Assembly: GCA_017526985.1 (NCBI GenBank) | Contig: JAFXQR010000134.1 | Coordinates: forward strand, 1 to 49,122 | DNA: 49,122 nucleotides | Source: Lachnospiraceae bacterium | GTDB taxonomy: Bacteria > Bacillota > Clostridia > Lachnospirales > Lachnospiraceae | Direction: 5' to 3' | In this document: piece after piece, positions 33,963 to 43,472 of the stretch | Numbering within the stretch: position 1 is the stretch's first letter | How the letters are laid out: each line of letters begins with the position of its first letter | The notes under the pieces: generated by a model | Database searches by the model: none | The model's input: only the letters and a program-made list of their open reading frames with translations | Told to the model about the DNA's origin: nothing | Made by a program: the position numbers and the translations under genes

Positions 33963-35048
33963 CTAATTTTCACTTTCCACGACACCGTTGGTCACGCGGA
34001 ATACTTTATCGTAAGCAAAACGATTATTTACAAAATCATCCAGACCAGTACAGGTAATGATCGTCTGGATCCCACCGATACTGTTGAGCAGATGGTTCTG
34101 CCGGTTGCCGTCCAGTTCTGACAATACATCATCCAGCAAAAGGATCGGATTATCTTTCGTGATCTGCTTGACCAGTTCGATCTCGGAAAGTTTCAGAGAC
34201 AATGCCGCGGTACGCTGCTGCCCCTGAGAACCGAATACCCTCACATCAATATCGTTGGAAAAGAAGAGAAAGTCATCTCTGTGCGGACCCACACCGGTTG
34301 CCTTGGTCTTAATATCTTTTTCCAGAGAAGATTTTAATTTCTCCTCATAATTTTCAATGGATACATACGGAGCATATTTGATCTGCAAAAACTCTTTCTG
34401 TCCCGATAACTTACTATGCAGATCTCCGATGATCGCATTTAACTGATCGATAAACAAAGCCCTGCGCTCAATGATCTTTTTGCCGTAGGCGATCAGCTGG
34501 CTGTCCCAGATCTTGATCATATCCCGGTAATCCGGCTGAAAGTACATATCTTTCAACAGTTTATTGCGCTGCTTGATGACTTTGTTGTAATTATTCAGAT
34601 TGGCCAGGTAGATCTTATCCAGCTGGCACAGCTCCATATCCATAAAACGACGACGCTCGGACGGAGCATTTTTGATGATCCCCAGATCTTCCGGCGAAAA
34701 AAAGACGATGTTTAAAATACCCAGCAGTTCCGTTGCTTTTTTCAACCTGACCTTATCTACGGCGATCCCCTTGGTCTTTCCTTTACGCAGATGCATATCT
34801 ACCCGGCGTTCCAGTCCGTCCCGGTCCAGGATGGTCTTGATATGTGCCTCTTCCGAGTTAAAATTCACAATATCTTTATCGTTGCTGCCTTTGTGGGATC
34901 TGGTCGTCGCAGATACAAAGATGCTCTCTAAGATATTGGTCTTTCCCTGTGCATTATCACCGTAAAGGATATTGACGCCACGGTCAAAATCGATCTTTAA
35001 TTCCTTATAATTTCTGTAATTTTCCAGTTCCAGTGATTTTATGATCAT
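33963..35048 (-). CDS. recF: DNA replication and repair protein RecF
   Basis: SMC-like ATPase that loads RecA at gaps. LELENYRNYKEL is the RecF N-terminus. Walker A is YGDNAQGKTNILE, the ABC-type signature lies in FGSQGQQRTAALSLKLSEIE, and Walker B is PILLLDDVLSELD. 361 residues, the usual length. It begins six bases after the S4 protein stop, in the standard dnaN-yaaA-recF order, and is followed by gyrB after 36 bases. Confidence 0.97.
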   Translation of the reverse strand: MIIKSLELENYRNYKELKIDFDRGVNILYGDNAQGKTNILESIFVSATTRSHKGSNDKDIVNFNSEEAHIKTILDRDGLERRVDMHLRKGKTKGIAVDKVRLKKATELLGILNIVFFSPEDLGIIKNAPSERRRFMDMELCQLDKIYLANLNNYNKVIKQRNKLLKDMYFQPDYRDMIKIWDSQLIAYGKKIIERRALFIDQLNAIIGDLHSKLSGQKEFLQIKYAPYVSIENYEEKLKSSLEKDIKTKATGVGPHRDDFLFFSNDIDVRVFGSQGQQRTAALSLKLSEIELVKQITKDNPILLLDDVLSELDGNRQNHLLNSIGGIQTIITCTGLDDFVNNRFAYDKVFRVTNGVVESEN

Positions 35049-35054
35049 ATATTA

Positions 35055-35267
35055 CTACGCATTTTTCACAACGACTTCCACACCCTGATAAGTAAAGGTA
35101 TCTCCGTCGTAGAGTTTCTTTCCGCGCTGGGTACACTCTTCGCCATTTACGGATACTTCTCCGTCCTGAATGGCAAATTTTGCTTCCACCCCGGCATCTA
35201 CCATACCGGCCAGCTTCATCGCCTGTCCCAGTTTTATAAATTCATCTTTGATCGTTATTGTTTTCAT
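35055..35267 (-). CDS. yaaA: S4-domain RNA-binding protein YaaA (70 aa)
   Basis: A stand-alone S4 domain: DEFIKLGQAMKLAGMVDAG, then VSVNGEECTQRGKKLYDGD. It sits between dnaN and recF, where Firmicutes keep yaaA (also called rlbA or ybcJ-like). The protein is thought to assist large-ribosomal-subunit assembly. Six and seven bases separate it from its neighbours, so the group is one transcript. The ATG at 35267 lacks a strong ribosome site and may rely on coupling with dnaN. Confidence 0.9.
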   Translation of the reverse strand: MKTITIKDEFIKLGQAMKLAGMVDAGVEAKFAIQDGEVSVNGEECTQRGKKLYDGDTFTYQGVEVVVKNA

Positions 35268-35273
35268 TTTTTA

Positions 35274-36374
35274 TCAGCTTAAGTTGATCGGAAGGATCAT
35301 ATAAATGTATTTCTCATTTTCGTCCTTGATGTACAAAGGAGAACGGGGATTGATGAAGTACATGTCGATCTCTTCTTCATCCACGGCACGAAGGGCATCC
35401 ATCACAAACTTCGGATTGAAGCCGATCATAATGTCATCGCCCTGCTTGTCGATATCCAAAAAGTCGTCCATGCTTCCCAAAGGAGAATTGCACTTCAGCT
35501 CCATCACATTATCCTTGATATCGATCACAAGCGGTTTCTTGTTGCCTTCCTTGGAAAACAGCATGGAAACATCCACACTCTTTATGATATTTGCTTTGTT
35601 GACTTTCACTTTGGTCTTATAATCCGAAGACATCATCTTGTCCACATTGATATAAGTACCGTCGATCAGACGGGAAACCACAACGGTCTGATCAAAGTCA
35701 AACAATACATGTGCATCCGAGAAGTAAATATTGACATCTTTTTCCGCATCTGCCGGCAGGATCTTGCTCAATTCATTGAGTGCCTTACCCGGAATGATCA
35801 CATCCTGCTCTTCATAGATGTTCTTCAGATTTACTCTGCAAATGGAGATACGATGTCCGTCCAGAGTAGTCACACGCATCTGATCGTTCTTTATCACCAT
35901 ATGCACACCGCTCATCACTTTATTGATATCTCCGTTGCCAATGGAAAAGATGGTCTTGCTGATGATATCCTTGATCGTCATCATAGAGATGGCGACACTG
36001 TCTTTTTTCTCGATCTTCGGAAGGAAAGTAAAGTCATCACCGTTCTTTCCGCATAAAGAAATCTTTCTTTTATTGCAGGTGATGGTCATATTGCAGTTGG
36101 CATCCGTTTCAATGATGATATCCGCATCATCCATTTTACGGATCACCGGCATAAAGTCTTTTGCTTCAATGGCAACCATACCTGCGATCTCAATCTGTCC
36201 GCTGATCACGGTCTCAATACCCAGATCTGTGTCATTTGCAGTAAGACGGATCTCTCCGTTACCGGCCTGGATCAATACACATTTCAAAAGTGCCATGGTG
36301 GTATTATCCGATACGGCTTTGGAAACGATATTCAAACCATTTAAAAGTTCCTGCTGCGAACAAACTATCTTCAT
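35274..36374 (-). CDS. dnaN: DNA polymerase III beta subunit (sliding clamp)
   Basis: The clamp that tethers the replicative polymerase. MKIVCSQQELLNGLNIVSKA is the usual start, and the end IYMILPINLS is close to the family's (Y)LI(L/M)P(V/M)R(L) tail. 366 residues in three homologous domains. I choose the ATG at 36374 because GGAGGGGAAGTACA precedes it; the frame extends 14 codons further without support. A 358-bp spacer with several DnaA boxes separates it from dnaA, so transcription may be coupled to DnaA. Confidence 0.96.
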   Translation of the reverse strand: MKIVCSQQELLNGLNIVSKAVSDNTTMALLKCVLIQAGNGEIRLTANDTDLGIETVISGQIEIAGMVAIEAKDFMPVIRKMDDADIIIETDANCNMTITCNKRKISLCGKNGDDFTFLPKIEKKDSVAISMMTIKDIISKTIFSIGNGDINKVMSGVHMVIKNDQMRVTTLDGHRISICRVNLKNIYEEQDVIIPGKALNELSKILPADAEKDVNIYFSDAHVLFDFDQTVVVSRLIDGTYINVDKMMSSDYKTKVKVNKANIIKSVDVSMLFSKEGNKKPLVIDIKDNVMELKCNSPLGSMDDFLDIDKQGDDIMIGFNPKFVMDALRAVDEEEIDMYFINPRSPLYIKDENEKYIYMILPINLS

Positions 36375-36732
36375 TGTACTTCCCCTCCTGGTAATCAACA
36401 AATGCATTTCGGTCATTTATCCACGATATCGCAAACCAAAAAAGAATGGCGCCTGCGCATAACATATTATAATAATATCAGTAATCATATTATTAAGGCG
36501 CGTGGATAAGTGCATAACCTAGATTATTATACTAAATTACGGCCAAAATGAAAAGAAAAACTTGTGGAAATATAGTAGATAAAGAGATGACTTTAGGTGG
36601 AAGAGAGGGGCAGAGAAGGGGAAAATAAGGAATTCCCCACCTGTTGTCATATGATGATATCCCCTCTGATTCACAAGTTATCAAACAGTTTTACCAAATT
36701 TCATAAACAAAGGTATATCTTTGTAACATATG
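36375..36732. other. dnaA-dnaN spacer with DnaA-box-like sites
   Basis: TTATCCACG (36417-36425) and its inverted form CGTGGATAA (36501-36509) flank an AT-rich palindromic stretch with TATTATAATAATAT. TGTGGAAAT (36563-36571) is a weaker site. No gene is present. Together with the cluster upstream of dnaA this gives a two-part origin layout like that of B. subtilis. Confidence 0.65.
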
Positions 36733-38076
36733 TTACAAAGATTTTATCTTATTCTTGATTGCTTCAATGGTCTCACGGAATTCTTCGTCTTTTTTCAGCT
36801 CTTCCGTGATCTTGTTATAACCATGCAAAACCGTGGAATGGTCCTTTTTATCCAACAGGGCAGCTACACCTTTTAAGGTAGTGTCCGTCATCTCTCTGCA
36901 TAGATACATAAAGATCTGGCGGGGCAGGACGATCTCCGCATTTCTTTTTTTGGATGTGATATCCTCAGGATCCACATGGTAATAATCCGAAATGCCGCGC
37001 AGGATCATGGGAGGGGTGATGACAGCAGGTTTATCCGGGGAAATCGTATCTTTTAAGATTTCTTTTGCTGTCTCCAGATCTCTGGCCTGGCCGGCATAGA
37101 CCTGGTTGTAGGCACCTTCCAGTTCACGGATGTTGGATTTGATGTTTTCGGCAATATAATCAATGATATTGTTCGGAATCTTGTAATCAAAGTTTTCAGC
37201 ATATTTCCGAAGGATCGCCACACGGGTCTCGTATTCGGGCGGCTGGATATCCACCGTCAGACCGCTCTTGAAACGGGAACGGAAGCGTTCGTCCAGTTCC
37301 TTCATATGAACGGGATGCTTATCGGAAGTGATTACGATGGCTTTACCGTTCTGATAAAGCGTATTGAAGGTATGGAAAAATTCTTCCTGTGTGGAACTCT
37401 TACCTATAATAAACTGAATATCATCAATAAGAAGTACATCCACATTGCGGTATTTTTCACGCATTTTGACCAAAGAAGCATTATTTCCGTTACGGATGGA
37501 ATTGATCACTTCATTGGTAAAGTCTTCAGAAGTAACATACAACACATTTAAGTTTGAGTTTTCTATAATATAATGTCCGATAGCTGTCATTAAGTGGGTC
37601 TTTCCGAGTCCGGAGCCGCCATAGATAAAGAGCGGGTTGTTAAAATCCTTGCCCGGGGATTCCGCAACATTTAAGCAGGCAGAATGTGCCAGGTTGTTGT
37701 TAGGACCCACGACAAAATTCTCAAAACGGTATTTTGAGTTGAGATTGGATTTTTTGACTGCATTAACGCTTTCCTCCGTTACGGCAGGAAGGATAGCGTT
37801 TTTTTCCGTCTTCATATCTTCTTCCAGCAGGAATTTTACATTATAATTATCCTGCAGGAGATCGGAGAGAGCGGACTGGAAACAACTGGTATAGTTTTTT
37901 TCTATATAGTTGAGCATTTCCGGGCTGCTGTTCGGGATCAGTATGGTGACCAGCTTGTCTTCACACTTTCCGTATTTCAGTGGTTTTACCCAGATATTAA
38001 AGGCAATATCAGTAATATCATATTCCAGCTGAATGTTTTGTTTGATGTTCTCCCATTGAATTCCAAGGATATCCAT
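36733..38076 (-). CDS. dnaA: chromosomal replication initiator protein DnaA
   Basis: Domain I is at the N-terminus (WENIKQNIQLEYDITDIAFN), a short linker (residues about 85-110) follows, then the AAA+ domain with Walker A GGSGLGKTH and Walker B VDVLLIDDIQF, and the DNA-binding domain with the signature CREMTDTTLKGVAALLDKKD, then HSTVLHGY. DnaA binds boxes at oriC and opens the DNA. 447 residues, normal. The start at 38076 has GGGG ten bases upstream. Its promoter lies within the origin region, so self-control by DnaA binding is likely. Confidence 0.98.
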   Translation of the reverse strand: MDILGIQWENIKQNIQLEYDITDIAFNIWVKPLKYGKCEDKLVTILIPNSSPEMLNYIEKNYTSCFQSALSDLLQDNYNVKFLLEEDMKTEKNAILPAVTEESVNAVKKSNLNSKYRFENFVVGPNNNLAHSACLNVAESPGKDFNNPLFIYGGSGLGKTHLMTAIGHYIIENSNLNVLYVTSEDFTNEVINSIRNGNNASLVKMREKYRNVDVLLIDDIQFIIGKSSTQEEFFHTFNTLYQNGKAIVITSDKHPVHMKELDERFRSRFKSGLTVDIQPPEYETRVAILRKYAENFDYKIPNNIIDYIAENIKSNIRELEGAYNQVYAGQARDLETAKEILKDTISPDKPAVITPPMILRGISDYYHVDPEDITSKKRNAEIVLPRQIFMYLCREMTDTTLKGVAALLDKKDHSTVLHGYNKITEELKKDEEFRETIEAIKNKIKSL

Positions 38077-38109
38077 ATAGAAAAAACCCCAATTCTTTAA
38101 ATTCTGTAA

Positions 38110-38600
38110 AAATATGAGTTATCAACATTGTGAAAACTGTCTTTTTTGGTCTAGTTCCTTCATTTTGCGTAATTTTATACAGAAAAAAAGAAACCTATGA
38201 CAATTTTGCATAGTGTATAACCTGAGTATATCCTACAATAGATTTTGAAAAATATCAAATGTGGATAACTATGTGCAAGTAAATAGGGATAAAAGGAGTA
38301 AATGGTTTACATAGCATGATTTATAAGATTGTGGATAACTTTTTTGTGAATAAAATATCACAATTATGAAATGCCCGTTTTATCAATAAATGATTGACTT
38401 TTGGGGATAATTATCCACAGTTATACACATTTTTTCCACAAAAAGTGGATAAAATTATGTTAATACTGAATTATAAACAGAACATATATTTGTTTCCACA
38501 TATTGTGGAAAAAATTTTGATAACTCCACTAAATCTTGAAAAATAAAATAAATGTAAAATTTTTGATTTTTTTCAACATTTTATCCACTAGTTGTGAATC
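38110..38600. other. oriC: replication origin, DnaA-box cluster between dnaA and rpmH
   Basis: At least ten DnaA-box-like nonamers are visible. Perfect matches to TTATCCACA or its complement are at 38260-38268, 38330-38338 (both TGTGGATAA) and 38411-38419. One-base variants occur at 38119-38127, 38345-38353, 38421-38429, 38432-38440, 38444-38452 and 38581-38589, with weaker TGTGGAAAA-type sites at 38492-38512. AT-rich runs at 38520-38580 may be the unwinding part. The gap 38077-38736 has no gene apart from the dnaA and rpmH promoters. Confidence 0.9.
38174..38203 (-). promoter_or_regulatory. dnaA promoter
   Basis: Minus strand TTGTCA (38203-38198), 18 bases and TATAAA (38179-38174). It lies about 100 bases before the dnaA ATG, next to DnaA-box-like sites. 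Confidence 0.6.
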
Positions 38601-38625
38601 CTTTGAAATCTACTACATCTAGTGC

Positions 38626-38654
38626 TTGACGAGAGGCTTTACTTTAGATATAAT
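38626..38654 (+). promoter_or_regulatory. rpmH operon promoter
   Basis: TTGACG (38626-38631), 17 bases and TATAAT (38649-38654), about 83 bases before the rpmH ATG. It is the strongest consensus-like promoter in this part. Confidence 0.8.
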
Positions 38655-38736
38655 TGCATTTGATGTTTTTCTGACACAGTATGTTGGATGAAGTAGATTA
38701 GGGAAATATGAAATAGAAAGTGAGGTGTGTCAGCCA

Positions 38737-38871
38737 ATGAAGATGACATTTCAGCCGAAGAAGCGGTCCAGATCCAAAGTGCACGGCTTTCGTGCAAGAA
38801 TGAGCACTGCAGGTGGCAGAAAAGTACTTGCAGCAAGAAGAAGAAAAGGAAGAAAGGTTCTTTCCGCTTAA
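38737..38871 (+). CDS. rpmH: 50S ribosomal protein L34
   Basis: 44 residues, [20 protein letters not shown] at the start and [11 protein letters not shown] at the end. Highly basic and typical of L34, a large-subunit ribosomal protein. GAGGTG lies 11 bases before the ATG. It is the first gene of the rpmH-rnpA-yidD-yidC-jag group next to oriC, as in most bacteria. A hairpin with a weak T-run follows its stop codon and probably reduces read-through into rnpA. Confidence 0.97.
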   Translation: MKMTFQPKKRSRSKVHGFRARMSTAGGRKVLAARRRKGRKVLSA

Positions 38872-38884
38872 TTTTAGAACAAGT

Positions 38885-38914
38885 GAAAAGGTCGCATATG
38901 TGGCCTTTTCTTCT
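38885..38914 (+). terminator. attenuator-like hairpin between rpmH and rnpA
   Basis: GAAAAGG (38885-38891) and CCTTTTC (38904-38910) with an inner GCATATG centre, followed by TTCTT. The stem is 14 bases after rpmH and 30 bases before rnpA. Its T-run is imperfect, so partial termination is likely. Confidence 0.5.
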
Positions 38915-38940
38915 TAATTAAATGTATTATTTTTATTATT

Positions 38941-39321
38941 ATGAAGTTTTCCGAATCACTGAAAAAAAACGAAGATTTCAAACAGGTTTATAAAAAGAAA
39001 AGATCCTTTGCAAACAAATATTTTATTATGTATGTGTCAGAAAACGGACTTTCTATAAACCGGCTCGGGATCTCGGTCAGTAAAAAAGTAGGAAATAGTG
39101 TTGTAAGACACAGGATTGCCAGATTGGTAAGAGAGAGCTACCGTTTGAATGAAGAAAAATTCATTCAGAAGAAGTTCGTTGATGAGTCGAAGAGTGAGTC
39201 CAATAGTGGTTTGGACATAGTGATGGTAGCAAGGGAAGGTGCCGCAGAGATCAGGTACAGCGCTGTGGAGAGTGCGTTGTTACATTTAGCCGGACTGCAT
39301 AAGATATTAACCGAGTATTAG
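38941..39321 (+). CDS. rnpA: ribonuclease P protein component
   Basis: Protein subunit of RNase P, which matures the 5' ends of tRNAs with the RNA subunit. The basic signature [17 protein letters not shown] corresponds to the family's RNR motif, and [20 protein letters not shown] is the usual N-terminus. 126 residues. The ATG at 38941 has no recognisable Shine-Dalgarno sequence: the preceding 20 bases are only A and T. Low translation may balance its level against the abundant L34 protein. The position between rpmH and yidD is standard. Confidence 0.95.
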   Translation: MKFSESLKKNEDFKQVYKKKRSFANKYFIMYVSENGLSINRLGISVSKKVGNSVVRHRIARLVRESYRLNEEKFIQKKFVDESKSESNSGLDIVMVAREGAAEIRYSAVESALLHLAGLHKILTEY

Positions 39322-39340
39322 AATACTTAATATACTTAAG

Positions 39341-39616
39341 TTGAAAGCATTATTTTTATTCCTGATTAAGCTGTATAGAAAATACATTTCCCCCCTGAAG
39401 GGTACGAAATGTCCGTATTTTCCTTCCTGTTCCCAATATGGGTATGAGGCAGTGGAGCGGCATGGCGCCCTGATAGGAGGGTTTTTAGCATTCTGGAGAA
39501 TTTTGCGATGCAATCCCTTCTCAAAAGGCGGTTACGATGCCGTACCGGAAAAGCCGTTGATAAAATCCAAAAGCAGCAAGCTAAAGATCAAATCAAAATA
39601 TAAAACAGAAATGTGA
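39341..39616 (+). CDS. yidD: membrane protein insertion efficiency factor YidD
   Basis: Small protein that helps YidC-dependent membrane insertion. [20 protein letters not shown] and [14 protein letters not shown] are the family signature. 91 residues with a Lys/Ser-rich tail. No ATG is available before the conserved region, so a TTG at 39341 is the probable start, with poor ribosome-site sequence; coupling to rnpA (19 bases upstream) is likely. It ends ten bases before yidC. Confidence 0.9.
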   Translation: MKALFLFLIKLYRKYISPLKGTKCPYFPSCSQYGYEAVERHGALIGGFLAFWRILRCNPFSKGGYDAVPEKPLIKSKSSKLKIKSKYKTEM

Positions 39617-39626
39617 GGGCATTCTT

Positions 39627-40934
39627 TTGAATTATATGCTTTTAACACAGACGACAGGTATATTGCGACCTTTTGCGATCATTATGGGTAAGATAATGGA
39701 GGGGATCTTCTGGTTTTTAGGTCTCTTTATGGAATATCCCAGCATTGGTCTTGCAATCATCCTGTTTACGATCATCATGTATGTACTCATGCTGCCGCTG
39801 ACGATCAAGCAGCAGAAGTTTTCAAAGCTGAACAACAAGATGAGCCCGGAATTGCAGGCAATCCAGGCAAAATACAAAGGAAAGACCGACCAGGAATCTA
39901 TGCAGAAGATGCAGAATGAGACCCAGGCGGTATATGCGAAGTACGGTGTAAGTCCTTCCGGCAGCTGCGTGCAGCTCCTGATCCAGATGCCGATCCTGTT
40001 TGCTCTGTATCGTGTGGTATATAATATTCCGGCTTATGTAGGAAGAGTTAAAGAAGTATTTATCCCGATGGTAGACGGTTTATCCTCCAAGATCGGTTCG
40101 GATAAATTAACTGAGCTGATACAGGGGTTTGACAGTTATAGCCGTTATCAGAAACAGGTGAATAGTGCAGATTTTGTTGCTGGAAGTGAAGTGGCAAAAA
40201 ATACACTGATCGATCTGTTAAACAGTGCCAGTACGAAAAACTGGAACGATCTGTCCGCTGCGTTTCCTGAGCTTTCCGTAAAGATTGGTAATGCACAGAC
40301 CGCTTTGGAACATTTTAACAATTTTCTGGGTCTGAACATTGCAAATTCACCATCTTATGTCATTTCAACGGAAATTCAGGGGGACAAGCACTGGGGCCTG
40401 ATCATCGGAGCAATGCTGATACCTTTCTTGTCCGCACTGACACAGTGGATCAATACCAAGCTGATGCCGCAGCCGGAACAGGATAAGAATTCCGAGCAGA
40501 ATGCGATGATGCAGTCGATGAAGACCATGAATACGATCATGCCGCTGATGTCCGCATTTTTCTGCTACACCTTACCGATCGGTCTTGGTATTTACTGGAT
40601 CACCGGTGCTGTGGTACGAAGCATCATCCAGGTATGTGTGAACAAGCATCTGGATAAGATCGACATCGATGAGATGATCAAGAAGAATGTAGAAAAGAAT
40701 AACGAGAAGCGCCGTAAAATGGGTCTTCCTCCTCAGCAGATCACTGCCAATGCAAAGATCAACACAAAGAATGTGGAGATCACCAAAGAGCAGGCAGAAG
40801 AAAACAAAGTAAAACGCGAGAAGAATGTAAAAGAATCTACGGATTATTATAATAAGAACACAGAAAAGCCCGGCAGCCTGGCATCAAAGGCCGCGATGGT
40901 AAAACAGTTTAACGAAAAAAATAATAAGAACTAA
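39627..40934 (+). CDS. yidC: membrane protein insertase YidC (OxaA/SpoIIIJ type)
   Basis: Inserts proteins into the cytoplasmic membrane alone or with Sec. The five-segment OxaA core is visible: IGLAIILFTIIMYVLMLPLT with the following KQQKFSKL, SGSCVQLLIQMPILFALYRV, GLIIGAMLIPFLSALTQWI, and MPLMSAFFCYTLPIGLGIYW with ITGAV. A large variable insert (about residues 140-245) lies between the second and third parts. The N-terminus lacks a lipobox Cys. A TTG start at 39627 fits GAGGG better than the ATG at 39636. The charged C-terminal tail is long, as in ribosome-binding YidC2-type proteins. Confidence 0.95.
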   Translation: MNYMLLTQTTGILRPFAIIMGKIMEGIFWFLGLFMEYPSIGLAIILFTIIMYVLMLPLTIKQQKFSKLNNKMSPELQAIQAKYKGKTDQESMQKMQNETQAVYAKYGVSPSGSCVQLLIQMPILFALYRVVYNIPAYVGRVKEVFIPMVDGLSSKIGSDKLTELIQGFDSYSRYQKQVNSADFVAGSEVAKNTLIDLLNSASTKNWNDLSAAFPELSVKIGNAQTALEHFNNFLGLNIANSPSYVISTEIQGDKHWGLIIGAMLIPFLSALTQWINTKLMPQPEQDKNSEQNAMMQSMKTMNTIMPLMSAFFCYTLPIGLGIYWITGAVVRSIIQVCVNKHLDKIDIDEMIKKNVEKNNEKRRKMGLPPQQITANAKINTKNVEITKEQAEENKVKREKNVKESTDYYNKNTEKPGSLASKAAMVKQFNEKNNKN

Positions 40935-40952
40935 TATTGGAGGTGTTACAAA

Positions 40953-41957
40953 ATGGCAGAGTACAGAGAGTTTTCCGAAAAAACAGTTAGTGATTGTATC
41001 ACAGAAGCATGTATGACATTTTCCGTAACCAGCGATCGTCTGGATTATGAAGTAGTAAGTGAGGGTTCCTCCGGTCTGTTCGGCATCGGAAGCAAGCCGG
41101 CTGTGATCCGTGCAAGAGTAAAAGAAGAAAGTTTTGAACAACTGGAAGCAGCAAGAGCAGAAGAGACAGCTGCAGAAAAGGCAGCACAGAAGGAAAAGGA
41201 AGAAAAAGAAGCTGCAGAAAAAGCTGCAAAAATCGAAGCACAGAAGAAAGAAAATGCGGAGCGTGCTGCAGCGATCCGTGAGAAAAACGGTATGCCTTCC
41301 GCTGAGGAAGAAGAGAGCGAGAGAGTAAATCGTCGTGATCGCAGAAATGAGCATTCGGATCGTGCACGTTATAACAAACGTAATCCGCGCAGATATGACA
41401 AGAACGATTATGATTTCCGCAAGTCCAATGATGATGTAGAAACCGTAAAAGAAGAAAAGCCTGCAAAACCGGTTCGTGAGATCCCGGAAGAGGAGAAGGC
41501 AGAGCTGATCAAGCGTGCGGAAGAATTCTTAAAGGATGTATTTGCTTCTATGAAGATCGAAGCAGCAGTGACTTTGAATTTCAGTGAAGACAACACTCTG
41601 AATATTGATCTGGCAGGAGAAGATATGGGTATCCTGATCGGTAAGCGCGGACAGACCCTGGATTCTCTGCAGTACTTAACTTCTCTGGTAGTGAACAAGG
41701 GTACCGAAGAATACGTGCGTGTAAAGGTAGATACCGAAAATTATCGTTCCCGTCGCCGTGATACCCTGGAGAAGCTGGCAAGAAACATTGCTTTCAAAGT
41801 AAAGAGATCCCGCAGACCGGTAGCACTGGAGCCGATGAATCCGTATGAGAGACGCATCATTCACTCTGCACTGCAGAATGACCGTTATGTAACAACTCAT
41901 TCCGAAGGTGAGGAACCGTATCGTAAGGTAGTGGTAACCCTGAAGAATTACAGATAA
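40953..41957 (+). CDS. jag: Jag/KhpB, KH and R3H RNA-binding protein
   Basis: 334 residues with a Jag-N domain (SEGSSGLFGIGSKPAVIRAR, residues about 31-55), a long Glu/Lys/Ala coiled coil and Arg-rich linker (about 65-160), a KH domain with GILIGKRGQTLDSLQYL, and a C-terminal R3H domain (RDTLEKLARNIAFKVKRSRR, MNPYERRIIHSAL). KhpB binds small and messenger RNAs in Firmicutes and affects cell division and wall synthesis. GGAGGTGTTACAAA precedes the ATG. It follows yidC by 18 bases and ends at a clear terminator. Confidence 0.95.
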   Translation: MAEYREFSEKTVSDCITEACMTFSVTSDRLDYEVVSEGSSGLFGIGSKPAVIRARVKEESFEQLEAARAEETAAEKAAQKEKEEKEAAEKAAKIEAQKKENAERAAAIREKNGMPSAEEEESERVNRRDRRNEHSDRARYNKRNPRRYDKNDYDFRKSNDDVETVKEEKPAKPVREIPEEEKAELIKRAEEFLKDVFASMKIEAAVTLNFSEDNTLNIDLAGEDMGILIGKRGQTLDSLQYLTSLVVNKGTEEYVRVKVDTENYRSRRRDTLEKLARNIAFKVKRSRRPVALEPMNPYERRIIHSALQNDRYVTTHSEGEEPYRKVVVTLKNYR

Positions 41958-41984
41958 TTGTTTCTATTACAGATTGCTTATGAT

Positions 41985-42016
41985 AAAATAGATGGGAGTT
42001 GATCCCATCTATTTTT
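41985..42016 (+). terminator. terminator after jag
   Basis: AAAATAGATGGG, seven-base loop, CCCATCTATTTT with TTT. Perfect 12-bp stem, ending 18 bases before mnmE. Confidence 0.85.
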
Positions 42017-42033
42017 TATAGGAAAACGAACGA

Positions 42034-43446
42034 ATGAACACAGATATGATCGCAGCAATCGCCACCGGTATGACGGAAGCCGGGATTGGCATTATAAGGG
42101 TATGCGGAACGGGAGTCTTTGAAGCTGCCGACCGCTTTTTTAGTGCAAGATCCGGAAAAAAAGTATCGGAATTTGCAAGTCATACTATGCATCTTGGAAA
42201 CATCAAAAATACGGATGGAGAGATCATTGATGAAGTATTGCTCTCTGTAATGAAAGGTCCACATAGTTATACCGGAGAAGATACGGTGGAGATCAACTGT
42301 CATGGTGGTATCTATCTGTGTCAGAAGATATTGGATATTGTACTGGCAAACGGAGTGAAGCTGGCAGAACCGGGAGAGTTTACCAAGCGTGCCTTCTTGA
42401 ACGGAAGGTTGGATCTGTCACAGGCAGAAGCGGTGATGGATCTGATCGCGTCAAAAAATGAGTTTGCCGCGAAAAATTCCATGCAGCAGTTAAGCGGTGC
42501 AGTATATAAGAAGATCGGATCCTTACGGGAGCAGATCCTGCATGAGATCGCTTATATCGAATCGGCCCTGGATGATCCGGAGCATTTTGATCTGAGTGAT
42601 TATCCGCAGGAGCTGGAGAAAAAGATCATGCTCTTTATAGATGAGATAGATCGACTGATCCGTTTTTCGGAAAACGGCAGGATACGGAAGGATGGGATCC
42701 GTACTGCCATACTGGGTAAGCCGAATGCGGGAAAATCATCTATTTTAAATATGCTCTCCGGTCATGAGAGTGCCATCGTAACAGATATTGCGGGAACGAC
42801 CAGAGATACCATTGAAGAATCGGTGCGGATTGGCAGTCTGCAATTAAACCTGATCGATACCGCCGGAATCCGGGAGACGGAAGATAAGGTGGAACAGATT
42901 GGTGTAGAGCGTGCTTATGCGGCTGCAAAAGAGGCGGATCTGATCCTGTATGTAGCGGATTCTTCTGCACCGCTTACGGAAGAAGATGCCCAGATCATCT
43001 CTGAGATCCGGGAAAAACGGACATTGATCCTCTATAACAAAACGGATCTGGATACCGTTACGAATAAGAAACAGATATTAACCTTATTTGCGGGAGAGGG
43101 GATGGATGCGGCAGAATCAGAAGAGAAGTATCCGCTGGTGGAGATCTCCGCAAAAACACAGGATGGTCTGGAACGATTACAGAAGATGCTGGAGCAGATC
43201 TTTGTGGATCCGTATACAAGGATCAATGATGAATTGATCATCACAAATCTGCGACAGAAAAACGAACTGGTACAGAGCAGGCAGAGTCTGGAAAATGTAC
43301 AGAACAGTATCACTATGGGTATGGCAGAGGATTTCTTCTCCATTGACTTAATGGATGCGTACCGGCATCTTGGGTATATCATCGGTGAAGAAGTGGAAGA
43401 TGATCTGGTAGAAAAGATCTTTTCCGAATTCTGTATGGGAAAATAA
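42034..43446 (+). CDS. mnmE: tRNA modification GTPase MnmE
   Basis: With MnmG it makes the cmnm5 group on wobble uridine 34 of several tRNAs. The N-terminal formyl-THF-binding domain begins [20 protein letters not shown]. The G domain has [23 protein letters not shown] and [20 protein letters not shown], and the C-terminus is FCMGK with the catalytic Cys. 470 residues. AGGAAAACGAACG precedes the ATG. mnmG normally follows but is not in this window; instead a convergent acyltransferase gene begins 27 bases downstream. Confidence 0.97.
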   Translation: MNTDMIAAIATGMTEAGIGIIRVCGTGVFEAADRFFSARSGKKVSEFASHTMHLGNIKNTDGEIIDEVLLSVMKGPHSYTGEDTVEINCHGGIYLCQKILDIVLANGVKLAEPGEFTKRAFLNGRLDLSQAEAVMDLIASKNEFAAKNSMQQLSGAVYKKIGSLREQILHEIAYIESALDDPEHFDLSDYPQELEKKIMLFIDEIDRLIRFSENGRIRKDGIRTAILGKPNAGKSSILNMLSGHESAIVTDIAGTTRDTIEESVRIGSLQLNLIDTAGIRETEDKVEQIGVERAYAAAKEADLILYVADSSAPLTEEDAQIISEIREKRTLILYNKTDLDTVTNKKQILTLFAGEGMDAAESEEKYPLVEISAKTQDGLERLQKMLEQIFVDPYTRINDELIITNLRQKNELVQSRQSLENVQNSITMGMAEDFFSIDLMDAYRHLGYIIGEEVEDDLVEKIFSEFCMGK

Positions 43447-43472
43447 AGAGATATCTGTTAAAGCAATTTTAT

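Noticed and set aside
38077-38736. tRNA or small RNA gene in the origin spacer
   Set aside because: No cloverleaf or stable stems; the region is explained by DnaA boxes and two promoters.
40999-41466. 155-codon minus-strand frame inside jag
   Set aside because: Leu/Phe/Cys-rich reverse of the Glu/Lys/Ala coiled coil.
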